A stretch of 21,750 nucleotides of DNA from JALHST01 sp038316335 (GCA_038316335.1 JBBQAM010000062.1:1-21750), one strand, 5' to 3'; shown: positions 1 through 8,205, counted from the stretch's first letter. Notes: generated from the sequence alone by a model not told the origin. Program-made: numbers and translations.

Positions 1-553
1 GCTGAAAATATGACAGTACCTCTTTTTTATCCCCCTCGAAAAGTTGTAGGAAGTCAGTGGTCCAAAGAGATTGGGCAATGTCCCAATCAAAAGAACGATG
101 CGCCTCGACATGGTCGAAGCCTTGTAGTGCTTTTGTCAAAGTGCCGCAATGCTTCCCTAAACTGAGTCTAAGATTGGTTAATTGCGGATTTACATCGCTC
201 CAAATTTTGCCAGGTATCCAGGTTAGCAGTCTGATCTTTCTGATTTTTCCAAAGGAATCCACAATTTCAGCAATCGAATTCCCATTTGTATCCTTGACCA
301 CCTTAGGTGCAAGAAGTGCATCCCCTTGCGCTTCAACATGCAGCAATAGCTTTTGCTGAAAATCAAGATAGTGTTCGTTTTCGTTGGGTCGTGAAATTTT
401 TAAGACATAGGTGGTATCATTAGCACAGCTGATCTTAAAATTAAAATCTATTTCACCGGGAAGTTTGGTCGCCTTCCCTTCCAAACCATAGTGCTGCAGT
501 ACAATGTTGGCTGCTTCCTCATGGGATATTCTTAAATTTTTATAATCGATCAT
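1..553 (-). CDS. Phosphotransferase (APH/hydroxylysine-kinase-like) domain protein, C-terminus cut by window edge
   Basis: Reading leftwards from ATG at 551-553, the frame stays open for 184 codons to the window edge, so only the N-terminal part is seen. It resembles the N-lobe of the aminoglycoside phosphotransferase/hydroxylysine kinase/homoserine kinase II fold: LPGEIDFNFKI (residues 31-41), then YVLKISRP with the probable ATP-binding Lys52, and a hinge-like LLTWIPG at 109-115. The catalytic loop (HxD...N) would lie beyond the edge. In Bacteroidota this domain is often the first part of a very long protein that also carries an M23 peptidase and a class III aminotransferase; whether that is so here cannot be seen. 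The start lies 23 nt after the stop of the Gfo/Idh/MocA gene on the same strand, so the two are probably co-transcribed. No signal peptide is seen, so it is likely cytoplasmic. The fold is fairly sure, the substrate unknown. Confidence 0.72.
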   Translation of the reverse strand, partial: MIDYKNLRISHEEAANIVLQHYGLEGKATKLPGEIDFNFKISCANDTTYVLKISRPNENEHYLDFQQKLLLHVEAQGDALLAPKVVKDTNGNSIAEIVDSFGKIRKIRLLTWIPGKIWSDVNPQLTNLRLSLGKHCGTLTKALQGFDHVEAHRSFDWDIAQSLWTTDFLQLFEGDKKEVLSYFQ

Positions 554-576
554 GCACGTAAATCGGATAGAATAAA

Positions 577-1953
577 CTAAACCTGATCGGGATGTGGGTG
601 CACCCATGGCCCTCTATATTCCCGTTGTAATAATTTGGTGGCTTCTGGGTCACCAACAACGGTTCGGGTCTTGGGATCATAGGTGAGGGGTCTTTTTAAA
701 TCCATCGATAAATTTGCCAAGATGCAACTGGCCGTCGAAATATGGCCTTGTTCAATATCGGCAATAGGGAGGGTGCCATGTTCAATGGCCCCCAGAAAAT
801 TTTGCATATGCCGGCGGGTAGCAGGTGCTGCATTTAATTCGTTGTCTTTTTCCACAAGGTCTTCGGGATATTGTTCCTTTTCATAGAGCACATCAAAATG
901 AATGGGTTTTGCTCCTTCATCAACCGGAATAAAATCGGCCTGCATGGTACTACCCTTCAAGACGCCATTTTCCCCATAAAGCTTAAATGACCAAGGATAT
1001 TCAGGATCTGCAGGATTTCCCCAGGTCCTATGTTGCCAGACACAATTTAATTCGGGATATTCAAAAACTGCGGTCTGAGTATCCGATATATTCGATTTGC
1101 CCTCTTTTTGCACATAAATGCCCCCTTCCGAACTAATGCGATCGGGCCAACCGAGGTCGAGCATCCATCGCACAGTGTCGAACATATGCACACACATATC
1201 GCCTACAATGCCATTGCCATATTCCCGAAAGGTACGCCACCATCTTTTATGGGGTATGCCGTCGTACGGTCGAAACGGTGCAGGCCCGGTCCACATTTCA
1301 TAATCTAAAAAATCTGGTACCGGCTGCACTGGGGGATTCCCGTTGGCACGCATATGATAGTAACAACACATATCAACATGGGAAATTTTACCCAATAACC
1401 CAGCATCCACGATCATTTTTTTAGCATCCACGAGATGGGGTGTACTCTTTCTTTGCGTGCCCACTTGAACGACACGATTATATTTTCGAGCCGCGGCAAC
1501 CATGGCTTCTCCTTCAATTACATCAACACTGATCGGCTTTTGCACATAAACATGCGCTCCTGATTTTATCGCCGCGATGCATTGTAAGGCGTGCCAATGA
1601 TCGGGAGTGCCTATTAGCACAAGATCCAATTCCTTTTTCTCAAGCATTTTACGGTAATCGCTATACAAAGCAGGTTTTTTGCCCGATTTTTGACGTTGTG
1701 CGACAAGTTCTGCGACCTCGTTTAAAAAATTACTATCTACGTCACAAAGGGAAAGCACTTCTACATTCGCCACTTGGATCAGCTTGAACAGATCGCTGGT
1801 GCCGTACCAGCCAGTTCCAATGAGTCCCACGCGAATGGGTTTGTCGGTATTCGAGAGGTCGAATCCGTAGGCGCCTAATGTTGATAGGAACATGGCTGCT
1901 GAGGTGGTTTTAATAAAATTTCGTCGGTCAATCTGGTTTTTATTAGTTTCCAT
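577..1953 (-). CDS. Tat-exported Gfo/Idh/MocA family oxidoreductase
   Basis: A 458-residue NAD(P)-dependent sugar or cyclitol dehydrogenase-like protein. The N-terminus has a twin-arginine signal (DRRNFIKTT, Arg10-Arg11, then a hydrophobic stretch to about residue 30), typical of the exported members common in Bacteroidota; such Tat export fits a protein that folds around its cofactor in the cytoplasm. The Rossmann motif GLIGTGWYG is at 43-51, with Asp71 at the end of the second strand, and PDHWHA at 117-122. The usual EKP motif reads QKP (138-140), keeping the Lys that contacts the nicotinamide. GDMCVHMFD (251-259) carries a likely active-site His256. Family members oxidise or epimerise sugars, and exported relatives are implicated in 3-keto-glycoside chemistry or act as retaining glycosidases through NAD redox. 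The exact substrate cannot be read. It is divergent from the esterase gene at 2086 and lies 23 nt upstream of the kinase-fold gene. Confidence 0.88.
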   Translation of the reverse strand: METNKNQIDRRNFIKTTSAAMFLSTLGAYGFDLSNTDKPIRVGLIGTGWYGTSDLFKLIQVANVEVLSLCDVDSNFLNEVAELVAQRQKSGKKPALYSDYRKMLEKKELDLVLIGTPDHWHALQCIAAIKSGAHVYVQKPISVDVIEGEAMVAAARKYNRVVQVGTQRKSTPHLVDAKKMIVDAGLLGKISHVDMCCYYHMRANGNPPVQPVPDFLDYEMWTGPAPFRPYDGIPHKRWWRTFREYGNGIVGDMCVHMFDTVRWMLDLGWPDRISSEGGIYVQKEGKSNISDTQTAVFEYPELNCVWQHRTWGNPADPEYPWSFKLYGENGVLKGSTMQADFIPVDEGAKPIHFDVLYEKEQYPEDLVEKDNELNAAPATRRHMQNFLGAIEHGTLPIADIEQGHISTASCILANLSMDLKRPLTYDPKTRTVVGDPEATKLLQREYRGPWVHPHPDQV

Positions 1954-2085
1954 TACTAAAGGGTTTTGCTATTTGATTCATTTTGGCTGATTGACTAAAG
2001 ATATTGAAATCTCATTTAAAATCGAACAGTTATGAAGTATTGTTTATTTCACTATATTTAAAATCATACTTTAAAGCAAAGAGCT

Positions 2086-3462
2086 ATGCGTGCGAAGTTT
2101 TTTTTATTACTATTTGTATTGGCAGGCTGTCAGGTATCCATGGCCAAGGTGGCCCTCCCTTCGATTTTCGGAAATAATATGGTATTGCAACGCGATTCCC
2201 AAGTGCTTCTTTGGGGTTGGGGTAGTCCGAGCGAAGAAGTCACCATTGTTTCGAGCTGGGACAACAAGACGTATTCAGTAAAAACCGATACGAGTGCCAA
2301 TTGGAAAATCGAACTTACGACTCCTCAAGCGGGAGGGCCTTATAAACTTACGATTAAAGGCCATGATTCTGAAATTTCACTGGAAAATATACTAATCGGC
2401 GAGGTCTGGTTGTGTTCGGGGCAATCGAATATGGAATGGAGTGCAAATAGCGGCATTGACAACGCTGCGGAAGAAATTGCAAATGCGAATAATGCAAATA
2501 TACGATTGTTCACCGTTGACAAACGCACATCACAAACACCACAGGATGATCTTTCCGGAAATTGGGAAGTATGTACCTCCGAGAGCATGCAAAACTTTAG
2601 CGCAGTCGCTTATTTCTTCGCAAGGAGATTAAAAGAAAAAATTAAAATTACGATCGGCCTCAATTATTCTTCCTGGGGGGCGACTTGTGCAGAAGTGTGG
2701 ACCCCTGAAATCGTTTTCAATGAGCGTGAAGACCTGCGTAAGGAGGCTGAAAAAATAGAACCAAATCAATGGGTTACCACTGAGCCAACAGTACTTTATA
2801 ACGCCATGATAGCGCCTCTTACCCCTTTTAAGATAGGGGGCGCCATATGGTATCAGGGCGAATCGAATACTGCCAATGCAGCATCCTACGAGGAATTGCT
2901 CACTGCCATGATCGGATCATGGCGTGGAAAATGGGGCTACGATTTCCCATTTTACTTTGTACAGATTGCCCCCTTCAATTATGGGACCACGGAACAGGGA
3001 GTCATTGTGCGCAATGAACAGCGAAAAGCCCTGAGATTCCCAAAAACGGGAATGGTGGTTATCAGTGATATATGTACTGTCGACAACATTCATCCGAAAA
3101 ACAAACAAGATGTTGGGCTGCGACTGGCAAATCTCGCCTTAAAAGAAACCTATAATCTATTTGACAAGGAAGTAAATGGGCCACTCTTTAAGGAACTCAC
3201 AGCAAATGGAAAAAGAATTGAAGTATTTTTCGACCATGCCGATGGTCTCTATTTTAAAGGTTCGAAACCGACCCAGTTTGAACTTGCCGGCAAAAGTGGA
3301 CAATTCTATCCGGCAAAAGCGCAAATTAAAGACAATAGGGTCATCTTGAGTGCAAAAGAAGTAGATGAACCGATACGTGTTCGCTATGGTTGGAACAATA
3401 CGGCCCTTCCCAATCTTTTCAATGGAGCTGGGCTGCCTGCTTCTAGTTTTAGCACTGAGTAG
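2086..3462 (+). CDS. Sialate O-acetylesterase family (SASA) esterase, exported
   Basis: A 458-residue secreted carbohydrate esterase of the SASA type. The N-terminus is a signal peptide. VLAGC (11-15) can be read as a lipobox with lipidated Cys15, but SMA/KV near residue 20 would also suit signal peptidase I. The catalytic serine block is GQSNMEW (112-118, Ser114), the second conserved block is WYQGESN (255-261), and DNIHP (333-337) supplies the Asp/His pair. All expected catalytic elements are present, and the length suits a single-catalytic-domain member. The family removes acetyl groups from sialic acids, but in environmental Bacteroidota many members deacetylate plant or algal glycans such as xylan, so the name should be taken as a family label. 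It is divergent from the Gfo/Idh/MocA gene with 132 bp between them. No terminator is seen downstream. Confidence 0.88.
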   Translation: MRAKFFLLLFVLAGCQVSMAKVALPSIFGNNMVLQRDSQVLLWGWGSPSEEVTIVSSWDNKTYSVKTDTSANWKIELTTPQAGGPYKLTIKGHDSEISLENILIGEVWLCSGQSNMEWSANSGIDNAAEEIANANNANIRLFTVDKRTSQTPQDDLSGNWEVCTSESMQNFSAVAYFFARRLKEKIKITIGLNYSSWGATCAEVWTPEIVFNEREDLRKEAEKIEPNQWVTTEPTVLYNAMIAPLTPFKIGGAIWYQGESNTANAASYEELLTAMIGSWRGKWGYDFPFYFVQIAPFNYGTTEQGVIVRNEQRKALRFPKTGMVVISDICTVDNIHPKNKQDVGLRLANLALKETYNLFDKEVNGPLFKELTANGKRIEVFFDHADGLYFKGSKPTQFELAGKSGQFYPAKAQIKDNRVILSAKEVDEPIRVRYGWNNTALPNLFNGAGLPASSFSTE

Positions 3463-3712
3463 AATGATGCTGAAGTTGATGCGCTACTTCAAATCGTGAC
3501 CTAGACTGGTATCCTGATTCTGTTGACTGCCTCGTACACTGCACAAGACATTCGCTAAAGTGACTTATTTCGTTATATCAAGGACACTTTTCCAAGATTT
3601 TGTTATTTTAATGGAAGTTAACACGAATACAGTATCGTATCTGATAATTTTTGTTATACTTATACGATAGTTTCATTTTATAATCAAAAAATAAACGTCG
3701 ACACAAAGCTTT
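3463..3712. promoter_or_regulatory. Intergenic region ahead of the AraC gene with an 8-bp inverted repeat
   Basis: This 250-base AT-rich gap holds no convincing gene. Near its right end, TATCGTAT (3633-3640) and ATACGATA (3662-3669) form a perfect inverted repeat separated by 21 nt that include TAATTTTTG, close to the Bacteroidota -7 consensus TAnnTTTG. The ATG of the regulator is 43 nt downstream of the repeat. This could be an autoregulatory operator or a leader hairpin. It is an inference from position only. Confidence 0.35.
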
Positions 3713-4588
3713 ATGGAGATTTTAAAGAAAATTCATAGGGAAATAACACAGCTTACCCAGGAAGACTGTTTTTTGGTATTCGATAGGACCAAGGATATTT
3801 TTGACTATCCAGTACATTATCACCCCGAAATGGAACTCAATTATATCTCGAACGGAAAAGGGATCCAACGGATCATTGGCGACAGCATAGAAGAGATAGA
3901 TGACCTGGAACTGGTCTTGGTAGGCCCCAATCAATACCATGGGTGGCTGCAGCACGATTGTCCGCCCAAAAGAATGCATGAAGTAACCATTCAGTTCCAC
4001 AATGATCTTTTTGATACTCTTTTATTAAGCCGAAGTGTCATGAAACCAATTAAGAATCTGATTGACAAGTCTGTACACGGGGTGCTGTTTTCAAAGGCAA
4101 CGACCCTGCAGATGGCTCCTAGGCTATCAATGGTCTCCAAACTGGGCGGAATCGACTATTTTATTGAATTAATTTCGATTTTATACGATTTAGCGATTTC
4201 TGCAAATCAAAGATTGTTGTCGACAACCACGATTCAGAACAAAAATGCCGAAAAAAGTGATAAAATCGATCTTTTATACGGTTATATCCAGAATAACTAT
4301 GCTTCCAAATTGACCCTATCAGAAGTCTCCGAACTATTAAACATGAGCAATGTATCTTTTAATAGGTTTATTAAAAAGAGGACGGGGAAGACCTTTGTCG
4401 AATATTTGAACGATGTACGCATTGGATATGCTGCCCGATTGCTTATCGAGAAGGATCTAGGCGTTTCGGAAATTGCCTTTATGTGTGGGTTTAATAGCAT
4501 AGCCAACTTCAACCGCGTTTTTAGAAAGTCAAAAGGCCGCACCCCTTCCCAATATAGGGACGACTTTTCGGGAATAAAAAGGATCTAG
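3713..4588 (+). CDS. AraC-family transcriptional regulator with cupin-like sensor domain
   Basis: A 291-residue cytoplasmic regulator. The N-terminal half has the cupin-like pattern of sugar-sensing AraC proteins: HYHPEMELNYISNGKG (35-50) followed by LVLVGPNQYHGW (67-78), with histidines placed as in ligand- or metal-binding cupins. The last ~105 residues hold the double helix-turn-helix: LTLSEVSELLNMSNVSFNRF is the first recognition unit, and GVSEIAFMCGFNSIANFNRV is the second and shows the conserved AraC signature. Regulators of this class commonly control nearby sugar-use operons, so the downstream GMC/TIM-barrel operon and the upstream esterase are the natural candidate targets. The inverted repeat at 3633-3669 may be its own operator. 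The effector is unknown. Confidence 0.9.
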   Translation: MEILKKIHREITQLTQEDCFLVFDRTKDIFDYPVHYHPEMELNYISNGKGIQRIIGDSIEEIDDLELVLVGPNQYHGWLQHDCPPKRMHEVTIQFHNDLFDTLLLSRSVMKPIKNLIDKSVHGVLFSKATTLQMAPRLSMVSKLGGIDYFIELISILYDLAISANQRLLSTTTIQNKNAEKSDKIDLLYGYIQNNYASKLTLSEVSELLNMSNVSFNRFIKKRTGKTFVEYLNDVRIGYAARLLIEKDLGVSEIAFMCGFNSIANFNRVFRKSKGRTPSQYRDDFSGIKRI

Positions 4589-4742
4589 TAATAACTAGCA
4601 CCACGATCCCACCATAACATTCAATTTTGACTTTTCAAGTATAAATAAGATCACTTAAAATAAAAGATGATGTTATTCCGCTAAAAAAGGCCTTTATATT
4701 TTGATTATTTTCTAAATTGTGGCTCCTAATTAAAATTAAACT

Positions 4743-6464
4743 ATGCAGATTAAGGAATCCTCAGAAATGTATGATGTCATTATCGTTGGCTCGGGTGCCG
4801 GAGGCGGTATGGCAACAAAGCAATTGGCCGATGCCGGCCTAAACGTAGCGGTAGTCGAGGCCGGTCCCTATTTTGACCCGAAAGACCCCAAAACAATGAC
4901 CCAATTGAAATGGCCTTATGATTCGCCAAGAAGAGGCGCCAATACCGATCGTGTCTTCGGCGAATGGGATATGGCCTATGGAGGATGGGATATCGAAGGC
5001 GAGCCCTATACCCATGCGGAAGGTACCGAATTTGATTGGTACCGCTCCCATATGTTGGGAGGTAGAACCAACCATTGGGGCCGTATTTCATTGCGTTTTG
5101 GCCCACATGATTTTAAGAATAAGGATCATGATGGCCTCGGGGATAATTGGCCCATAAGTTATGAGGATGTAAAGCCTTATTATGATAAGGTAGATAAATT
5201 AATCGGTGTTTTTGGAACCAAGGAAGGTCGTCCCAACGATCCGGACGGATACTTCTTGCCTCCCCCAAAACCAAGGCTGCATGAACTTTTCTATATTCAA
5301 GGGGCCAAAAAAACTGGGATTCCCGTAATCCCGGGCCGATTATCAATGCTTACAAAAAAGATCAATAATGATCGAGGGGTATGCTTTTACTGTGGCCAGT
5401 GTGGAAGATCCTGTTCCGTGTATGCCGATTTTTCTGCAGGAAGTTGCCTAATTTTCCCTGCCCAAAAAAGTGGGGGGAAGGTCAAGATTTTTGTTAACTC
5501 AGTAGTCCGAGAAGTGACGACCGATGACGAGGGGAAAGCTACCGGGGTATCCTATATAAGTAAGGACGATCGAATGGAATACAAATTAAAGGCTAAGGTG
5601 GTCGTTCTTGCCGCCTCGGCATGTAGTTCGGCACGTATCCTTTTAAATTCTAAAAGCAAACAACATCCCAATGGGTTGGGGAATAGTAGCGACGTAGTCG
5701 GAAAGTACCTGAATGATTCAACAGGATCAAGCAGGGCCGGTTTTATTCCTGGTTTGATGAACCGAAAGCCTTCCTATAATGAAGATGGTGTCGGCGGGAT
5801 GCATGTATACACTCCTTGGTGGGGTGACAATACCAAACTAGATTTTCCACGGGGATATCATATTGAGGTCTGGGGCGGTATGGGAATGCCAAATTATGGC
5901 TTTGCATACAATCCGAATGCATTCAACAAGTTTTTTGGCCTCCCAGTTGGCGGTTATGGGGAAGGCCTACGCGAAGATGTCAAAAAATATTATGGCGCTG
6001 TGATTGGCTTCGGGGGCCGGGGAGCACCAGTTGCCCGTAGGGATAACTATTGCGAAATTGATCCGACCACCGTGGATAAATTTGGTATTCCAGTTTTAAA
6101 ATTTAATTATAAATGGTCTGATTTTGAAAAATTACAGGCCAAACACATGCAGCAGACCTTTGAGGAATTGATTCATAACATGGGCGGGGAAGTATTAAGT
6201 CCGACACCCACCAAAGAGGAAGATTATGGGCTAGAGGCGCCCGGAAGAATCATTCATGAAGTAGGTACCACTCGTATGGGCGATGATCCGAAAACTTCGG
6301 TAACCAATAAATACCAACAGTTACACGATGCCAAAAATGTCTTTATCGTTGATGCGGGACCATTTGTATCGCAAGGCGATAAAAACTGTACTTGGACCAT
6401 TTTGGCACTCTCTTGGCGGGCCAGCGACTATATCATTGAACAATTGAAACAGCAAAATATTTAG
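4743..6464 (+). CDS. GMC-family FAD oxidoreductase, catalytic subunit with Cys cluster
   Basis: A 573-residue flavoprotein dehydrogenase. The FAD-binding VGSGAGGG motif is at 15-22, with the acidic VVEAGP at 37-42; GGRTNHWGR (106-114) is the second GMC signature; GTTRMG (508-513) and the C-terminal VSQGDKNCTWT block complete the fold. It lacks its own signal peptide. A cysteine group at 214, 217, 220 and 224 (C-x2-C-x2-C-x3-C) plus Cys235 sits where bacterial FAD glucose dehydrogenase catalytic subunits carry an iron-sulfur cluster, so electron transfer rather than oxidase activity is likely. The next gene, 3 nt downstream, encodes the small Tat-signalled subunit that would carry this protein across the membrane. 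Related complexes oxidise glycosides to 3-keto-glycosides, or gluconate, sorbitol or glucose; the substrate here is unknown. Met9 is a possible alternative start just before the FAD strand. Confidence 0.88.
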   Translation: MQIKESSEMYDVIIVGSGAGGGMATKQLADAGLNVAVVEAGPYFDPKDPKTMTQLKWPYDSPRRGANTDRVFGEWDMAYGGWDIEGEPYTHAEGTEFDWYRSHMLGGRTNHWGRISLRFGPHDFKNKDHDGLGDNWPISYEDVKPYYDKVDKLIGVFGTKEGRPNDPDGYFLPPPKPRLHELFYIQGAKKTGIPVIPGRLSMLTKKINNDRGVCFYCGQCGRSCSVYADFSAGSCLIFPAQKSGGKVKIFVNSVVREVTTDDEGKATGVSYISKDDRMEYKLKAKVVVLAASACSSARILLNSKSKQHPNGLGNSSDVVGKYLNDSTGSSRAGFIPGLMNRKPSYNEDGVGGMHVYTPWWGDNTKLDFPRGYHIEVWGGMGMPNYGFAYNPNAFNKFFGLPVGGYGEGLREDVKKYYGAVIGFGGRGAPVARRDNYCEIDPTTVDKFGIPVLKFNYKWSDFEKLQAKHMQQTFEELIHNMGGEVLSPTPTKEEDYGLEAPGRIIHEVGTTRMGDDPKTSVTNKYQQLHDAKNVFIVDAGPFVSQGDKNCTWTILALSWRASDYIIEQLKQQNI

Positions 6465-6467
6465 AGG

Positions 6468-7187
6468 ATGGACAGAAGAAAAAGTATACAGACCATTATT
6501 CTAGGTGCCGGTGCTTCCGCATTGGCATTTCAAGGGTGTAAACCTGAAAGTGAATCGAATTTGTCTGCCGTGGCGGTTGCTAAATCCGATGAGAAATATT
6601 TTGGCAGGACCCCAGCGGAATTGGAACGGCTCGAAAAGTTGAATGCCGAAAAATTATTCACCGATCATGAACTTGAAACCATTGGTGCCCTTAGCACGGT
6701 CATTCTACCTCCAAAAGAACCCCACGGTGGTCCCATCGAAGCCGACGTTCCGAATTTCATTGAATTTATGGGAAAGGATCAACCAGAGCTCCAAGTCCCC
6801 CTTCTAGGGGGGTTGATGTGGCTCGATCACAAGAGCAATACCGTTTATGGGACTGATTTTAAATCGGCTTCCCTAGATCAGCAAAAAGCGATTTTAGACC
6901 CGATAGCCTTTCATGACCCAAACAAGTCTTTGGATGATCAAGCCTTGGAAATTCAGTTTTTTTATTTGATGCGGGGCTTGACAATGACGGGATATTACAC
7001 CTCTAAAGTCGGTATTGCAGATTTGGGATACCAAGGTAATTCGCCGAATGTTTGGGATGGTGTGCCCGAAGATGTCTTGGCGCAACACGGAATGTCGTAT
7101 GACCCTGAATGGATCGCCAAATGTGTCGATCAAAGCAAACGTAATGACATTGCTGAATGGGATGAACAAGGCAATCTGTTGACCTAG
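6468..7187 (+). CDS. Gluconate 2-dehydrogenase subunit 3 family protein, Tat lipoprotein
   Basis: A 239-residue small subunit of a GMC dehydrogenase complex. The N-terminus has a twin-arginine motif (DRRKSIQ, Arg3-Arg4), a hydrophobic stretch, and a lipobox LAFQGC with Cys24, suggesting a Tat-exported lipoprotein that anchors the complex to a membrane. The body has the family pattern FTDHELETIGALSTVILPP (around 60-78), and an FFYLMRGLTMTGYYTS segment that contains the YY/TS element of this family. In characterised systems this subunit provides the Tat signal for the leaderless flavoprotein. The ATG is 3 nt after the stop of the GMC gene, so the pair is translationally close and almost certainly stoichiometric. 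No cytochrome c partner is encoded nearby, so the electron acceptor must be elsewhere. Confidence 0.87.
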   Translation: MDRRKSIQTIILGAGASALAFQGCKPESESNLSAVAVAKSDEKYFGRTPAELERLEKLNAEKLFTDHELETIGALSTVILPPKEPHGGPIEADVPNFIEFMGKDQPELQVPLLGGLMWLDHKSNTVYGTDFKSASLDQQKAILDPIAFHDPNKSLDDQALEIQFFYLMRGLTMTGYYTSKVGIADLGYQGNSPNVWDGVPEDVLAQHGMSYDPEWIAKCVDQSKRNDIAEWDEQGNLLT

Positions 7188-7306
7188 GCCCTATCGGAGT
7201 AAGCGTTACCAAGTGATTTTCGGTATTCATAAGAAGTGCCATGTGAGATGGCATATTTAGTGGTGCATATACACGGTGTAAATCATATAAAACATATAAA
7301 CGAATT

Positions 7307-8125
7307 ATGAAAAAACTTGCAATTATCTTGTTCATTCTCTTTTTTGGCCCTTTTTTATCGGCCCAAGAGGTGGGCCTTCAACTCTATAGCCTACGTGACA
7401 AATTCAAGACCGATGTCCTCGGAAGTCTGGATCTCATAAAATCATGGGGCATCACCAAACTTGAAGGAGGCGGCACCTATGGTATGTCATTGGAGGCCTT
7501 TAAAAAGGCACTGAATGACCGAAATCTCGAAGTGGTCAGTGTTGGGGCCGATTATAACGAGCTCAAGGACGACCTCGATAAAGTCATTAAAAATGCCAAG
7601 GGTTTTGGGGCGAAATATGTCATGGTCGCATGGATTCCGCATGATGACAAAAGTTTTACCATCAAGGAAGTAAAAGCCGCAACGGCGTTGTTCAATATGG
7701 CCGGAAAAAAATTGAAAGCCGCTGGTATACAATTGGCATATCATGCCCATGGGTATGAATTTCGCCCGTATGAAGGGGGTACGTTGTTTGATTATATGGC
7801 AAAAAACGCAACCGATTTCGGTTTTGAGATGGATGTGTATTGGGTGCAACATTCCGGTGCCGATCCTTTGGCAATTTTAAATACCTATCCCGATAAGTTT
7901 CTCTTGATGCACCTTAAGGATATGGAAGCAAGCGTAGCTTACAATGATACGGGGCATGAAGATGTTGAAACGAATGTGGTGCTCGGAACAGGTAAGGTCG
8001 ATATCGCCTCACTTGTAAAACGGGCCAAGGAGCTTGGTATCGAATACCTATTTATCGAGGATGAATCCTCAAGGGTGGAAGATCAAGTTCCCCAAAGTCT
8101 GCTATTTCTTCGGGGATTGAAATAA
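7307..8125 (+). CDS. Secreted sugar phosphate isomerase/epimerase-like TIM barrel protein
   Basis: A 272-residue AP endonuclease 2/xylose-isomerase-like TIM barrel with a Sec signal peptide (hydrophobic 4-18, cleavage near residue 19-20), so it acts outside the cytoplasm. Family motifs run in order: GLQLYSLRD at 23-31, KLEGGG (Glu53), AYHAHGYEF (144-152) with His146/His148/Glu151, EMDVYW (Asp176), LMHLKDM (His202, Lys204) and FIEDE (Glu251/Glu253). These give the usual divalent-metal site. The name implies a phosphorylated sugar, but an exported member is unlikely to act on one. Exported relatives are associated with keto-sugar isomerisation or cleavage of 3-keto-glycosides, which would suit the GMC pair 119 nt upstream; this is inference. 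It ends just before a strong terminator, so it is the last gene of its transcript. Confidence 0.85.
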   Translation: MKKLAIILFILFFGPFLSAQEVGLQLYSLRDKFKTDVLGSLDLIKSWGITKLEGGGTYGMSLEAFKKALNDRNLEVVSVGADYNELKDDLDKVIKNAKGFGAKYVMVAWIPHDDKSFTIKEVKAATALFNMAGKKLKAAGIQLAYHAHGYEFRPYEGGTLFDYMAKNATDFGFEMDVYWVQHSGADPLAILNTYPDKFLLMHLKDMEASVAYNDTGHEDVETNVVLGTGKVDIASLVKRAKELGIEYLFIEDESSRVEDQVPQSLLFLRGLK

Positions 8126-8146
8126 CATCCTAGAAAGCAATTTAAG

Positions 8147-8183
8147 ACTCCGCTCTTTATATAAAGAGCGGAGTTTTTGTTTT
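8147..8183 (+). terminator. Rho-independent terminator after the TIM-barrel gene
   Basis: ACTCCGCTCTTTAT (8147-8160) pairs perfectly with ATAAAGAGCGGAGT (8161-8174) and is followed at once by a T-rich tract (TTTTGTTTT). The stem starts 21 nt after the stop codon at 8125. This cleanly separates the GMC/TIM-barrel transcript from the sulfatase gene. Confidence 0.9.
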
Positions 8184-8205
8184 ATGGCTTAATCGATTAC
8201 CTTTA
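8176..8205 (+). promoter_or_regulatory. Probable promoter of the sulfatase gene
   Basis: TTTG at 8176-8179 and TACCTTTA at 8198-8205 are 18 nt apart and match the Bacteroidota -33 (TTG) and -7 (TAnnTTTG) elements, with one mismatch in the latter. Transcription would start near 8211-8213, leaving a leader of only about 16 nt. The -33 element overlaps the T tract of the preceding terminator. Confidence 0.5.

Noticed and set aside
57..359. A 100-codon plus-strand frame near the left edge.
   Set aside because: It lies antisense to the kinase-fold gene, whose minus-strand frame carries recognisable ATP-site motifs.
4686..4695. AAAGGCCTTT palindrome upstream of the GMC gene.
   Set aside because: It is only 10 bp and AT/GC-simple, lies in AT-rich DNA and has no partner copy, so chance is likely.
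577..8125. Canonical SusC/SusD polysaccharide-utilisation locus.
   Set aside because: No TonB-dependent transporter or SusD-like lipoprotein is encoded in the window, so only accessory-type enzymes can be claimed.
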